Shown here: positions 12,150-22,264 of the stretch, in pieces
How the letters are laid out: every line of letters starts with the position of its first letter
Numbering within the stretch: position 1 is the first letter of the stretch
Notes under the pieces: generated by a model
What the model was told of the DNA's origin: nothing
The model's input: only the letters and a program-made list of their open reading frames with translations
Database searches by the model: none
Made by a program: the position numbers and the translations under genes
Source of the DNA: Ectobius pallidus
Lineage: Eukaryota > Arthropoda > Insecta > Blattodea > Ectobiidae
NCBI GenBank assembly: GCA_964059195.1
Contig: CAXKWD010000002.1
Span: 154,025,042 to 154,089,041, forward strand
Direction of reading: 5' to 3'
Length of the DNA: 64,000 nt

Positions 12150-12330
12150 GCGATATGACGTCACACCTCCAACGTCCAATCAAGAGGACGAGGACAGAAA
12201 AATGGTGGAGAAAAAGGAAGTTTTTGCTAGATCGTGATATAAAAGAAAGTGTATCAATTAGGGTGGGTGGGTCTGACCAAATCATTCGCCGAGACAACAT
12301 CTCCTCTCCACACATCTATCTATAACAAAA
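12150..12330 (+). promoter_or_regulatory. repeated CRE-CCAAT-TATA module, copy 1
   Basis: TGACGTCAC (12156-12164) is followed by CCAAT (12176-12180) and CTAGATCGTGATATAAAAG (12227-12245), then a GGGTGGGTGGG stretch. Related copies start near 13670, 24979 and 25478. It looks like a Pol II core promoter carried by a repeat; which element owns it is unknown. Confidence 0.4.
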
Positions 12331-12559
12331 TTCGTGTGATATAGCCTAAGTGTTTTATGAAGAGAATCTCGGTTCTAAAAAAATGGTCTGTGCCAATGGG
12401 ATTTTACCATCTATCTTTTGCCAAGATAAATGGTAATCCTGATTTGAACGTTACTTATTATTCATGGGAGTTTGGTGTAACCTAGTATCCAATATGCATT
12501 GGTACAGCTCGTAGCCAACATTACAAATATAACAAGCACGCTTTTCTTCACAATATGTA

Positions 12560-13261
12560 CAGGGTGTCCACGCTAGAGGGATCGAGAAGTAAATGCTCGC
12601 CAGTTAAAACGAGATAAGGATATTGCTGCATTCTGCATATGACAGGAAAGGGAAACTCTCCGAGATTGTGCAACAATGTTTTCAGACCCCTCCACGCGCA
12701 TGCGCGTCAAGAGCTTTCGTTTATCAATATCGTCTATCAATAAGTGATAATGTCTAGTGAACAGAATGTATTGGTAACATAAACTTGTACTGTTACTTGA
12801 TACAAACTGACCGAGTTTCAGATGATGTTCAATACAACTCGATATGAGCACCTTTTGTGGCTCTGCACACATCTAAACGGTATTCAACTTCCCGCCAAGT
12901 GTTCTCTAGCATTTGTGGAGTCACAAGCGCTACTGCATTTGTGATGCGGCCCCTCAGTTCCTGCAAATTTCTTGGTCTTTCTCCTTGATAAACAACGTCC
13001 TTAACATATCCCACATGTTTTACACATGTTTTCCACATGTTTTCCCACATGTTTTCCACTGTGCGATCGACTACTGAATGGCGCCTGGCTTTCTTTCAAG
13101 ATGAAAGCTCTTGACGCGCATGCGCATGGAGGGGTCTGAAAACATTGTTGCACAATCTCGGAGAGTTTCCCTTTCCTGTCATATGCAGAATGAAGCAAAA
13201 TCCTTATCTCGTTTTAACTGGCGAGCATTTACTTCTCGATCCCTCTAGCGTGGACACACTG
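12560..13261 (-). mobile_element. Tc1/mariner-type element with long inverted arms
   Basis: Ends CAGGGTGTCCACGCTAGAGG and its near reverse complement at 13242-13261 are flanked by TA. Arms of about 160 bp (12560-12716, 13094-13261) are nearly identical inverted copies that include CGCGCATGCGC. The middle holds the tail of a transposase gene on the minus strand. This is an internally deleted or rearranged copy with both arms derived from the same side. Confidence 0.7.
12829..13059 (-). pseudogene. Tc1/mariner-like transposase, C-terminal remnant
   Basis: The reading frame contains PRNLQELRGRITNA, then VTPQMLENTWREVEYRLDVC and KGAHIELY. These are the familiar last residues of insect Tc1/mariner-like transposases of the DUF4817-associated type. 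No DDE core is present. Four tandem ACATGTTTTCC repeats (13011-13058) precede it and supply the spurious start. The frame lies inside the CAGGGTGTCC element and cannot encode an active enzyme. Confidence 0.7.
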
Positions 13262-13263
13262 TA

Positions 13264-13640
13264 TTACGGGAGATATAATATGGCACATTTTCTGAAATCT
13301 ACAAACAGTGTATCGTACATAATTCAAAAATGCAAGGCGTTTTGCTAAGGCTACCGCCTCCGCTTCGCGCACTTAACTATGTGGTTAGTGTTATGCATTT
13401 TTTAGACTATGTGCAGAGGTGGGTACACGGCACTTGCGACAATATACAAGGACAGTGGGTACAAGGCGATAATTACCTAACATAGGCCTATAGCTAAATA
13501 ATGCATAACACTAACCACATATAGTTAATTGCGCAAAGCGGAGGCGGCAGCCATAGCGAAGCACCCTTGCATTTTCGAATAATGTACGATACACTGTTTG
13601 TAGGGTTCGAAAATGTGGCATACTATATCTCCCGCAAGGT
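13264..13640. repeat. fold-back repeat
   Basis: Arm 13264-13405 is inverted at about 13497-13640. Shared segments include GGGAGATATA, CAAACAGTGTATCGTACAT, GCCTCCGCTT and GTGGTTAGTGTTATGCAT. The spacer (13406-13496) holds CACTTGCGACAATATACAAG, whose inverted relative is near 24840. It starts directly at the end of the CAGGGTGTCC element. No coding capacity. Confidence 0.65.
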
Positions 13641-13664
13641 TTGACACTTTGTCACCTCTCGTCT

Positions 13665-13850
13665 GGCGGTAGGACGTCACACGTTCAACATCCAATCATG
13701 ACTTTCTTCATAATACGAGGACAGAAGAATTCGCTAGATCGTGGTATATTTATTTATCCAGTTGACTGCAGTATAAAAGGAACTTCATCGCTGATGGTGG
13801 AATAGGCGGGACACATTCATCCCAAGGTACGACTTATATTTGAATTTTCC
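13665..13850 (+). promoter_or_regulatory. repeated CRE-CCAAT-TATA module, copy 2
   Basis: GACGTCAC (13673-13680), CCAAT (13692-13696), CTAGATCGTGGTATATTTAT (from 13734) and a second TATAAAAGG box near 13772 occur in the same order as in the other copies, followed by a GATGGTGGAATAGGCGGGAC stretch. It ends about 70 bp before the large transposon. Confidence 0.4.
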
Positions 13851-13922
13851 CTAATTTTAACAGAGCAACAGTCTCATGTCGTTAGAAGTAAAAATTACTT
13901 TTAATTTATGTGAATGTGCATG

Positions 13923-14370
13923 GGTCATTCCATGTGAAATCAACCAATAAAAAATTAATTCTGGAACTTGATGTTTCCATTTCAGTTAATTTTTGCAACA
14001 TTTGTTTAACTAATTAAAAGGATAGAAAATATAAAGTTTTCGAGTTTTTAAGCAATCCGTTTTTGAGTTATTAATTTTAAAAAAATGAAAAATTGCATAA
14101 GTTTTGCCATGTTTCAAAACTTCAAATGGCTCTAACTTAAAAACTATTTGAGCTAGAGAGATGGAACTCATGTCATTCTCTTCGGATTTTCATAGGCTTT
14201 AATATGATATATAACTTGGCTACATTATGTAATATGTTGTCATATATTTTTCAGTTTCAAAAAAGAAAAATTAATATCTCAAAATTAAAAAAAAAAAAAA
14301 TAAATAAACTTTTGGAGAGCATATGTACCAAATTTGAAGATGGGATGACAATGGGATCACGTTAAAATAA
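13923..14370 (+). repeat. left long terminal inverted repeat of the large transposon
   Basis: It pairs with the right repeat (21700-24561, split by a SINE compound). The match is imperfect and AT-rich but keeps at least five blocks of 13-22 bp in order. Confidence 0.7.
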
Positions 14371-14589
14371 ATATTTGTTTGAGCAAATTTCCATAAGGAA
14401 AATTAAGTTGGTTAATTTTGGTCATAAACACTTTTATTGCATCTAAAATAAGTGTAAAACATTACACAAACATAGGCCCAGTTGGTAAGTTATCATTTTA
14501 GATATGACAATGTAGATTAACATTTAAAATAATTTCAAGGAACATTTACCATAAAGGCTAGTTTGCACGATGACACTAGGTTACATGTG

Positions 14590-15578
14590 TAGTCTACTTT
14601 AAGACCAAAGATGACAGCAATGTTCAAGAAGAGGTCCTTGCATACAGAAGTGTTGTGTTTATTTCTGATTGTTTATCTCATAACACAGTTCTTGTAAACA
14701 TTTTCCAGAAGAAAGCTCATTGAATAGGCTAATTAAGGATGAAAATTTTCCAAGTTTGAAGAAAGTGTACTACTTCAGCGATGGTTCTGCTGCTCAATAC
14801 AAGAACTGTAAAAATTTGTCAAACTTATGTTTTCACACGGAAGATTTTGGCGGAGTAGAAGCAGAGTGGCACTTTTATGCGACATCGCATGGTAAAGGAG
14901 TGTGTGACGGTATTGGTGGCACAGTAAAAAGGCCTGCAGCTAAAGCTAGCTTACAAAATCCTCTGGACAATCATACCTTAACATCTCTTCAGTTGTTTGA
15001 GTGGAGTAAAGAACATGTCTCAAAAATGAAATTTTTTTTATGTACCAAACCAAGACTATTTAGAAAACTAGAAATTCCTGGAAAAGAGATCCAATGATGC
15101 GATTGCAGTCGCTGGTATGCAAAAATACCATGCATTCATACCAAAATCGAAATTTAAGATAAAAACCAAAGTAATTTCTAACAGTGAAAGCTATGATGTG
15201 CACAAGATTCAAGTAGGACCTGGCGTTGAAGATATGCCATTTGATCAAATATCAGGATTTGTAGCTTGTGCATATGACAACAAATGGTGGCTATCATGTG
15301 TACTTCCAAGAAATGATATTGGACAAGAAGTCAACATATTGTTTCTCCATCCTTCCGGACCATGCCCTTCCTTTACTTATCTGAGAAGAGCAGATATTTT
15401 AAGTATACCAAAGAAGTTAATAATTTACAAAGTAAATCGAACAACATCTACTGGGAGAACTTACAAACTAACTGAAGAAGAAATGAGCCAATCCATGGTG
15501 ACGGGTGTGACATTTGGACAGATTTCATTACACTTATTTCTTTCTACCTCTGAACCATATTGCAGGAATGTCATCTAA
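14590..15578 (+). pseudogene. transposase-like protein, unassigned family, frameshifted
   Basis: Three adjoining frames make one protein. The first (about 14590-14708) reads SVVFISDCLSHNTVLVNIFQ. The second (14708-15095) has FSDGSAAQYKN and EWHFYATSHGKGVCDGIGGT. The third (from about 15095) has NDAIAVAGMQKYHAFIP and continues to 15578. The SDG-QYKN and SHGKG-CDG-GG-VKR signatures recur in many uncharacterised arthropod and cnidarian repeat proteins; the conserved aspartates look like part of a DDE-type catalytic core, which is inference. Frameshifts near 14708 and 15095 and the absence of an upstream ATG show it is dead in this copy. It lies 0.6 kb inside the left terminal repeat and points inward. 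I do not know the superfamily; Kolobok and Zisupton were considered without proof. Confidence 0.6.
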
Positions 15579-15640
15579 GTTTTTTGTGTTAACATACCAA
15601 CCCATTGGAAGTACAAAATATGATCTAATGTTTTTTTCAA
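15534..15640 (-). pseudogene. 3' end of second, convergent gene (copy 1)
   Basis: On the minus strand the frame reads RSYFVLPMGWY, then DDIPAIWFRGRKK and a stop at 15534. It aligns with the tail of the ORF at 16238-16504 (RSCVGIPQGWY .. KWYRGRR), so the last part of a minus-strand gene is present twice. It overlaps the end of the plus-strand transposase-like frame, so the two genes are convergent. No function recognised. Confidence 0.45.
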
Positions 15641-16237
15641 GGCTGTATACTTGAGCTGGAAAATATATTGTGCATGTGATGGGTGTGACCATATTTGGAC
15701 AAAGGTTTTTTCTTATGTAGGTTTAATTGAAAATTCTGTGAATTGATTAGCTTCACTATATATTTGTTTTATTTTTTCAAGTAAGAGGACTGATAAACAT
15801 ACTGAAATGCATAATTAGATTTTACAAAAATATTTATATAGTTATTGAAAATTTACTTTATCAGTGTGACGGGTGTGACATGTCGGATATGTCAACATCA
15901 ACTTATAACCGAGACTTAAAACTAGATTTTAATTTGAAAGTAATGTACAGTACTTTTGTAATACTGTAACATTAATTATAGTAAGTGGCAATTATAATAT
16001 ATCAAATAATAACTGTAAAAATCAATAACTTATACACTTTAAATCACAAGTATTAGGAACATTCAAGGAGATCACTAGGTAGTAAAATTACATTGGCATA
16101 ATCTAGTGATAGTGAACAGAACAGTTTGTCTTCAAGTATAGCTACTGAAACTGAAATTGGCCTTTGCTGTTGATTGGAAATGGTGGTGCTACCTTCTTAA
16201 TAAGAGCCAATCCATAGAGACATTCACACAGTTTTTA
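15641..16237. other. inside large transposon, no gene
   Basis: AT-rich sequence between the two copies of the minus-strand gene tail. It holds two GTGAYGGGTGTGAC motifs (15676, 15864). Confidence 0.5.
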
Positions 16238-16504
16238 TTACACTTTGCACCTTCTGCCTCTGTACCATTTTGAATGAATTTCATGAAAATTTGTTGTGAT
16301 AATATACCAACCCTGGGGAATCCCAACACATGATCTCGGCATAAAAAAGAATTCCCTTGTTAGTCTTTTTTCCACTTTGTCCATATTTTTAACAGGCTTG
16401 TGTAAAGTTGTGAAGTGAAATGTTCTTCCGGTACGGGTAGTTAGGCAGTTTTCGTTGTCCACTACTCTAAAATCCTGGACTACTTGGGAGCCTGAGCGCT
16501 TCAC
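16238..16504 (-). CDS. hypothetical ORF, second gene of the large transposon (copy 2)
   Basis: Eighty-eight codons, basic (RSGSQ, TRTGRTFHFTT, RGRRCKV), no recognised domain. Its last 30 residues match a second tail copy at 15534-15640, which suggests a real conserved protein rather than a chance ORF. The N-terminus is probably on another exon or lost: the upstream sequence (16505-16830) shows no continuation before the LINE insertion. Another possibility is that this is a diverged duplicate of the transposase C-terminus on the opposite strand, but the residues do not align with it. Confidence 0.35.
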   Translation of the reverse strand: MKRSGSQVVQDFRVVDNENCLTTRTGRTFHFTTLHKPVKNMDKVEKRLTREFFFMPRSCVGIPQGWYIITTNFHEIHSKWYRGRRCKV

Positions 16505-16833
16505 AAACTTTTACTGAATTGAGGTGGATCTGTTGATTCTTGTCACCAGGACATTTTTTGTGGTCGCTCATACAAACATAAAATTGTGTAGCTATATTGA
16601 GATTGGCTGATTGTTTTTCTATCTGTTCTCCATCCATGTAGGCCTACTCATTTCATCGGCTGTTAGAGGTATTGTCTGTCTGAATTTCTTAGCAGGTCTA
16701 AGATACTCAGTTACCAGTACAGAAATCAGGCACAAAATTAATTAGGCTATCACTTCTCACTTCTTTATTGGGGTACAATGTCATGCTGCTGGTTGAGGCA
16801 CTGTGCTACAAATCTGAATGGCACAGGTTCAAA

Positions 16834-19800
16834 TAATAATAATAATAATAATTTTATTTTCTTGTCGTTGAGCTTTACAGCAATGGACAAAGTCATATTC
16901 TAAAACTAGAGAATTATACAGATAATTTTATACAATAGTTCATTAATAAATTATACACATACTTAAAAAATAGTAAGAGTCAACCGAAATTTAACAGATA
17001 CATCATGGTAATATCACACTCAAAAAACTCTTTAACTGATTAAAATGGGTTATTAACTAATATATTACAAAGCTTACTCTTGAACCTATTTATTGGTAAC
17101 TCAGTTAACTGCAATGGTAACTTATTATACATTCTCATACCCAACATTTCATAGCTGTTTAAAGACTTGGTCAACCGTTGGTATGGTATATCTATTCTAT
17201 TACTGTTCCTTATGTTATATGGATGTATGTCCTTTCTAAGATTTAGTTCTGAAATATTGTTTTTTATGTGCAGAAGTACATTAAAGATATACAGGTTAAT
17301 GACCGTCATACATTGCAGTTTTATAAATAATGGTTTACAATGTTCTAAATAGTGTGAGTCCGTAATTATCCTTATTACTTTTTTTTGGAGTAATAGTATT
17401 TCGTTTACATAGTTACTATTTCCCCATAGTAATATCCCATATGATATAATGCTCTGGAAGAATGCAAAATATCCTGATCTGATATAGCTGTCCGAAACAT
17501 GATTTTTTAAACTTCTTAACAAGTAGATGACTCTAGAAAGTTTTGATGAAATATACTTAACGTGTGGCTCCCATGATAATTTATTGTCAATAAAGATACC
17601 TAAGAATTTAATATTAGTTGTATCGCACTCTAAAGATAGATCTCTCAAAGTAAAGTACGTTTGTTGTGTTTTACTGTTATTAAGCATGAGTCCGTTTGCT
17701 CTAAACCAGATTGATGCTTGAGCCATTGTATTATAAGTTAAATTTTGAAGAGTGTGAAAATCAGAGTTTGAATTAAAGAAAGTAGTATCGTCTGCATACA
17801 TTATTGTGTGAGTATTTAAAAATGACGGTAAATCGTTAATCATAAGTAAAAACAACAACGGTCCCAACACCGACCCCTGTGGAACACCACATTTAATCTC
17901 CACAACATCAGATTTCTCTTGGCCAATACAGACTATCTGTTTACGTTTCTCCAAAAAAGACTTAAAAATATCATAACTAGTGTTGGTGATACCGTAATAA
18001 GCTAATTTTTCTAAAAGTATAGCATGATCAACACAATCAAACGCCTTACTCAAGTCACAAAATGTGGCTTGAGCAAACCCCTTGGATTCAAAGACACAGA
18101 GTACCTCTTTAACTAAAGAATCCATGGCATTGACTGTAGACTTTTTTTTCCTAAAGCCGAATTGCTCGCTACAAATTATATTATACTGGTCCAAATACCG
18201 ACATATCTGTGCATGTATGACAGATTCCAAAACTTTCGAGAAGATAGGAGTTAGAGAGATTGGTCTATAGCTGTCAACGTTTAGTCGTTCTCCCTTCTTG
18301 TAAATAGGCACAACCCTGGATATTTTTAGTGCATTAGGAAAGATTCCTTCTCTTAAGCATTTATTCACTACATAAGTTAGTGGTTCAGCCAAGAGATCGA
18401 TACATTTTTTTAATAAATTGGTGCTAAAATCATATAAGTCAGTGCTGTCTGAGCGTTTAAAATTCTTCACAGCATTCACAATCTCATGTGAAGTTACTTC
18501 TGAAAGAACAAATCTTCTATCGGAGACCCTAACATAGTTTTTGATGAGCTCTGCAGCAGTTTCTATGGGCTTAATGATACTATTTGAAATTTCCTGTACC
18601 GATTGTACACAGAAATTATTGAAATCGTTAGGAGATATTTTAACGAGTTCTTTATTATCCCTTCCGACAACAGAGTTAATCACTTTCCATGCCTCCTTAC
18701 ATTTATTACTTGACTTATCAATACGTGAAATGTTATATTGTTTTTTTGCATCATTTATGGCAATTTGATATTCCTTGCGAGTATTTAAGTAGATTAACCG
18801 AGTTATATCTGTTTTATATTTTCTATAAAGATCTAAATGTAGTAATACCCTTTTTTTTAATTGAACCAACTTCGGTCCGTACCACATTTTTATCTGATCT
18901 TTACCCTTAGTTTTACAAGACTTCGGGTTAATCTTACACATTCTCTTAGGAATATTCATCTCGAAGATATTTAAAACAATATATAAAAATCTTTCAAGTG
19001 TAAGATCTGCAGACCAATGATGAGTTTTGCTATAAAAATCTATCCAGTTAAAATTTAGTAAAGATGATCTAAAATTTTCCATTTTCTCCGTGTTAATGGG
19101 TCTCGAAATTACAACTTTATTTTCCTCCGAGCCTAACTCGTTCAGTCCTGCTTTAAAATTTGTAATATTAAGAAATACTGAGTCATGATCGGAGAATGGG
19201 AAAGTAATTACATCAGAATATAAAAGTGTTCTATCAATATTCGTGAATATATTGTCTAAGCAGGCTACACCTCTAGTATTTTTGTAGTTACTAATATTGT
19301 AATTAAATTGCCTAAGCAGATTTTTAAATTCATTTACGCTTTGTTTATTACCTGTTACATCAAAGTGTGAGTTTATATCTCCACCTATCACTATGTTAAA
19401 TCTCCCATATTCAGGTTTCATAAAGTAATTAAACAGCTTTTCTAAGTTTTCAAGAAAAATTGAAGTATCTCCAGATGGGGATCGATAAAGTACCACAATA
19501 ATCAATTTAAGATTTTTTATAATTAAATCTGTTACTTCAAAGTGCATTTCACTAGCTAGATCAAGACTTAATTTATAACAGTTATGCATCATAGATCGGG
19601 TAACATAAATTGCAACCCCCCCATGAATATGATGTTCCCGACTGTAACTATTGACTAAGTGAAAATTATCCAGCTTGTTAAAACATAATTCATTTAGTGA
19701 ACTCCAGTGTTCACTTATACATACAACATCATACATATTCTCATTTGCAAATTCGTTTAGAATCTGAGTCTTCCTTCCTAAGCCTTGTATATTTATATAG

Positions 19801-19990
19801 CCTATCTTAAAGTCGCCTTCGTAATTAGGTTCTTGTTCTTGTTCCACATAGTCCTTCTTACAACCAAAACAGTGAACAACTTGTTGGCAAATGTTAACAC
19901 TCACACCTGCATTAGAGTGCTGTAAGCTATTTGTGTTTTGTAGACTTACCAAGTCCAGTTTTGAATTTCGAGAAGCCACCCGCTCCTTGC
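16834..19990 (-). mobile_element. CR1-like LINE, 5'-truncated, coding region intact
   Basis: It is oriented on the minus strand with a 3' tail of ATT repeats (16834-16857 on the plus strand as AATAAT). The 3' UTR is about 180 bp. The whole reading frame is open. It inserted into the large transposon after that element's arrival. No target duplication could be fixed, which is usual for CR1. Confidence 0.75.
17040..19979 (-). CDS. CR1/Jockey-group LINE endonuclease-reverse transcriptase
   Basis: 979 codons without interruption. The N-terminal quarter is an apurinic-type endonuclease: IGYINIQGLGRK, ISEHW, GGVAIYV, VLYRSPSG, IGGDINSHF and FPFSDHDSVFL mark its conserved blocks and metal or histidine residues. 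The reverse transcriptase follows, with SYRPISLTPIFSKVLE, the AFDCVDH block, GVPQGSVLGPLLFLLMIND and the catalytic HTIMYADDT. The C-terminal part (IPYQRLTKSLNSYEM, MYNKLPLQL) is the conserved CR1-type tail without RNase H. The frame probably begins inside the original ORF2: the first 45 residues look non-conserved and no ORF1 remains. Length fits a complete CR1 ORF2, so this copy could be young. Confidence 0.85.
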   Translation of the reverse strand: MASRNSKLDLVSLQNTNSLQHSNAGVSVNICQQVVHCFGCKKDYVEQEQEPNYEGDFKIGYINIQGLGRKTQILNEFANENMYDVVCISEHWSSLNELCFNKLDNFHLVNSYSREHHIHGGVAIYVTRSMMHNCYKLSLDLASEMHFEVTDLIIKNLKLIIVVLYRSPSGDTSIFLENLEKLFNYFMKPEYGRFNIVIGGDINSHFDVTGNKQSVNEFKNLLRQFNYNISNYKNTRGVACLDNIFTNIDRTLLYSDVITFPFSDHDSVFLNITNFKAGLNELGSEENKVVISRPINTEKMENFRSSLLNFNWIDFYSKTHHWSADLTLERFLYIVLNIFEMNIPKRMCKINPKSCKTKGKDQIKMWYGPKLVQLKKRVLLHLDLYRKYKTDITRLIYLNTRKEYQIAINDAKKQYNISRIDKSSNKCKEAWKVINSVVGRDNKELVKISPNDFNNFCVQSVQEISNSIIKPIETAAELIKNYVRVSDRRFVLSEVTSHEIVNAVKNFKRSDSTDLYDFSTNLLKKCIDLLAEPLTYVVNKCLREGIFPNALKISRVVPIYKKGERLNVDSYRPISLTPIFSKVLESVIHAQICRYLDQYNIICSEQFGFRKKKSTVNAMDSLVKEVLCVFESKGFAQATFCDLSKAFDCVDHAILLEKLAYYGITNTSYDIFKSFLEKRKQIVCIGQEKSDVVEIKCGVPQGSVLGPLLFLLMINDLPSFLNTHTIMYADDTTFFNSNSDFHTLQNLTYNTMAQASIWFRANGLMLNNSKTQQTYFTLRDLSLECDTTNIKFLGIFIDNKLSWEPHVKYISSKLSRVIYLLRSLKNHVSDSYIRSGYFAFFQSIISYGILLWGNSNYVNEILLLQKKVIRIITDSHYLEHCKPLFIKLQCMTVINLYIFNVLLHIKNNISELNLRKDIHPYNIRNSNRIDIPYQRLTKSLNSYEMLGMRMYNKLPLQLTELPINRFKSKLCNILVNNPF

Positions 19991-21201
19991 CACATTTTAG
20001 TATGGTTAAGGAGTCGGGTCTGGTTTTAAGTTTCCCTGGTTCAATTCCTGATGAGGTTTTTGAGATTTTTCAATTGGCCTAATTCTTCTGCTGGCACTAT
20101 GGCCATGAGGTCAACTCATCCTCTAACAGAAATGGGTACCAGAAGCAATTCTGGGGTAAAGTCAGCCAGTGCATAAGACTGACAACCTTACCACCTTCAT
20201 GTGCTAAAAGTCTAAAATTGTTGGAGGTTGAGCGTTTGAATCCTAAAAGCCTTCATGGCCTGTAAAGGGATCACTAGATCTTTACCTCACTTCTTTACCA
20301 CCATTAAAACATTTGTGACATTTCCACCGGTCATCCGTGTCATCCATAGCCAAAGCTGGTAGATCGTAGTTTCTTTGTCTTGCAAACTACGAAGTTCTGT
20401 TCTGTACCACGGAAGTCCAAGAAGTCCAAGAGCCATTTAAAAGATAGTAATAATGAAAACATATGATTTATTCAACATCTGCATGAAATAATCACTATAC
20501 AAAAGCTGCAAAAGGCATTTTCCATAAGTGTCACACCCGTTATACAACATATGTCACACCCATCACACAACATGTGTCACACCCGTCACATCAAAATTAA
20601 GCCAAAATAGTAGGCATTTCAAAATTATATTTTAGGTGTGTCTTCTGTATTGAAATATCTTAACTTTTACCAAGTTTCCATTTTATACAATGATTACTTG
20701 GCTTTCTACCCAAACTATTACATGTTTTTCGTGACGGGTGTGACAAGGGTACCTTGAAAATTGATTTGATGAATATCTTCACTGAAACTCATCTGAAAAA
20801 TTTGTTTTATGATGACAAAATCTTCACTTATTTGTGCTTTTGTGGGTGAAATTAAAAATTGCAGCAAATCTACTGATTCCATGAGTATATTGCAGCAGGC
20901 CTACTAGCCAACATGTTAAATTATAAATTTCAGTCAACGAAAAAAATACACATTTCAGCAGTTATTATTATATAGATACTTTTAATTTAATAGAATTATG
21001 AATCTATTTTCAAAATCTACAGTCTTTTCCCTTTACTTTGATATATAACATGTCTATGTCACGTAAAAAAAAAGGTGTAACCACTTTTGTCCACTTTCAC
21101 ATGGATTGGCTTAAATGGCAATGGTGTCTCAGACTCTGTTAAAAAAAAAAAAAAGAACTTCTTTATCAATAGTTTACACAAAACAATTTATCACTGAAGG
21201 T
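19991..21201. other. inside large transposon; inverted GTCACACCCGTCAC motifs
   Basis: No gene. Three GTCACACCC motifs (20529, 20552, 20574) and one GTGACGGGTGTGACA (20731) match those next to the transposase-like pseudogene. The remainder is AT-rich. Confidence 0.5.
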
Positions 21202-21212
21202 GTTAAATTGTA

Positions 21213-21522
21213 AACCGCCAGCGTGGTCTTGTGGTTAGTGTCGCTGACTACGGATCCGTCGGCCCGGGTTCGATCCCCGGTACCTCCTCGGATTTTTCTT
21301 AAGGAGTTCAAGTAGGGTGCTGACAGCCTCGTGATTCAAATTGAGGAGCTACTTGATAGAGAAGTAGCGACTCCGGTCATGGAAACCACCATTAACGGCC
21401 GTGGGTGTCATCATGCTGACCACATGCCCCCCAATCCTGCCATCTGCCTATAGGTAGATGACGCAGCGGTTGGGTGGTAGGCCTTGTTCCTTAGGGGATG
21501 TTGCGCCACGGAATTTAGTTTA
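21213..21522 (+). mobile_element. tRNA-derived SINE (310 bp)
   Basis: The 5' head has an A box (TGGTCTTGTGGTTAGTG), an anticodon region CTGACTACGGATC like tRNA-Arg(ACG) and a B box GGGTTCGATCC. A tRNA-unrelated body follows (TAGGTAGATGACGCAGCGG near 21451). An 11-bp target duplication GTTAAATTGTA flanks it (21202-21212, 21523-21533). It sits in the right half of the large transposon. Confidence 0.8.
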
Positions 21523-22264
21523 GTTAAATTGTATTATATAGGCTACAGGAAAGTAAGTTACAACCACACATAGGCTAAGTTCTTAAAATTTGTAAGTCTT
21601 GTGCTTTTGGTTACACATTTACATGGCACTTTGCATTGAATATCGAACTTGACTGTAGGTGCACTGCCATAAACAAATATTTATTTTGATGTGAACTAAA
21701 TGGAATCCCATCTTTAAAATTGGTACATATGCTCTCAAAAGGTTCATGAATGCAATATATTTTTTCAAAAAAATAAAAAAATTCTATTTTAAAATATTTA
21801 AACAAAACTTTCCTTTTTAAGAATTTAAAGAATTTAAAAAATAATAATATAGGCAAATTGTACATCATATTAAAGCTTATGAAAATCTAAAGAGAAAGGC
21901 ACAAATTTCAGCCCTCTAGCTCAAATAATTTTGAAGATACGATCATTTAAAAATTTAAAACTCTGCAAAAATTAGAAAGGTGAAGTCAGAATGAAAAATT
22001 CAATGCCATAGAGGGGATTTGAACCAGGATCTTCGGCTCTCTGTGCCGATGCTCTAACAAACTAAGCTACCATGGCAACGTGCTGGTACAACATTAAATT
22101 CTCCAACTGACTCACAATCCCAGAATACCACCAGGTGTTCTCAATATGAGATAAGAACCCAGTGGCGACTTACAACCTGTAAGTACTTTTAAGACCTGGG
22201 CTTTATAGTAAACCACTAGTAGGTCACAGTGGAATGATAATTCTTTCACACTGGCCGTGTGTAG

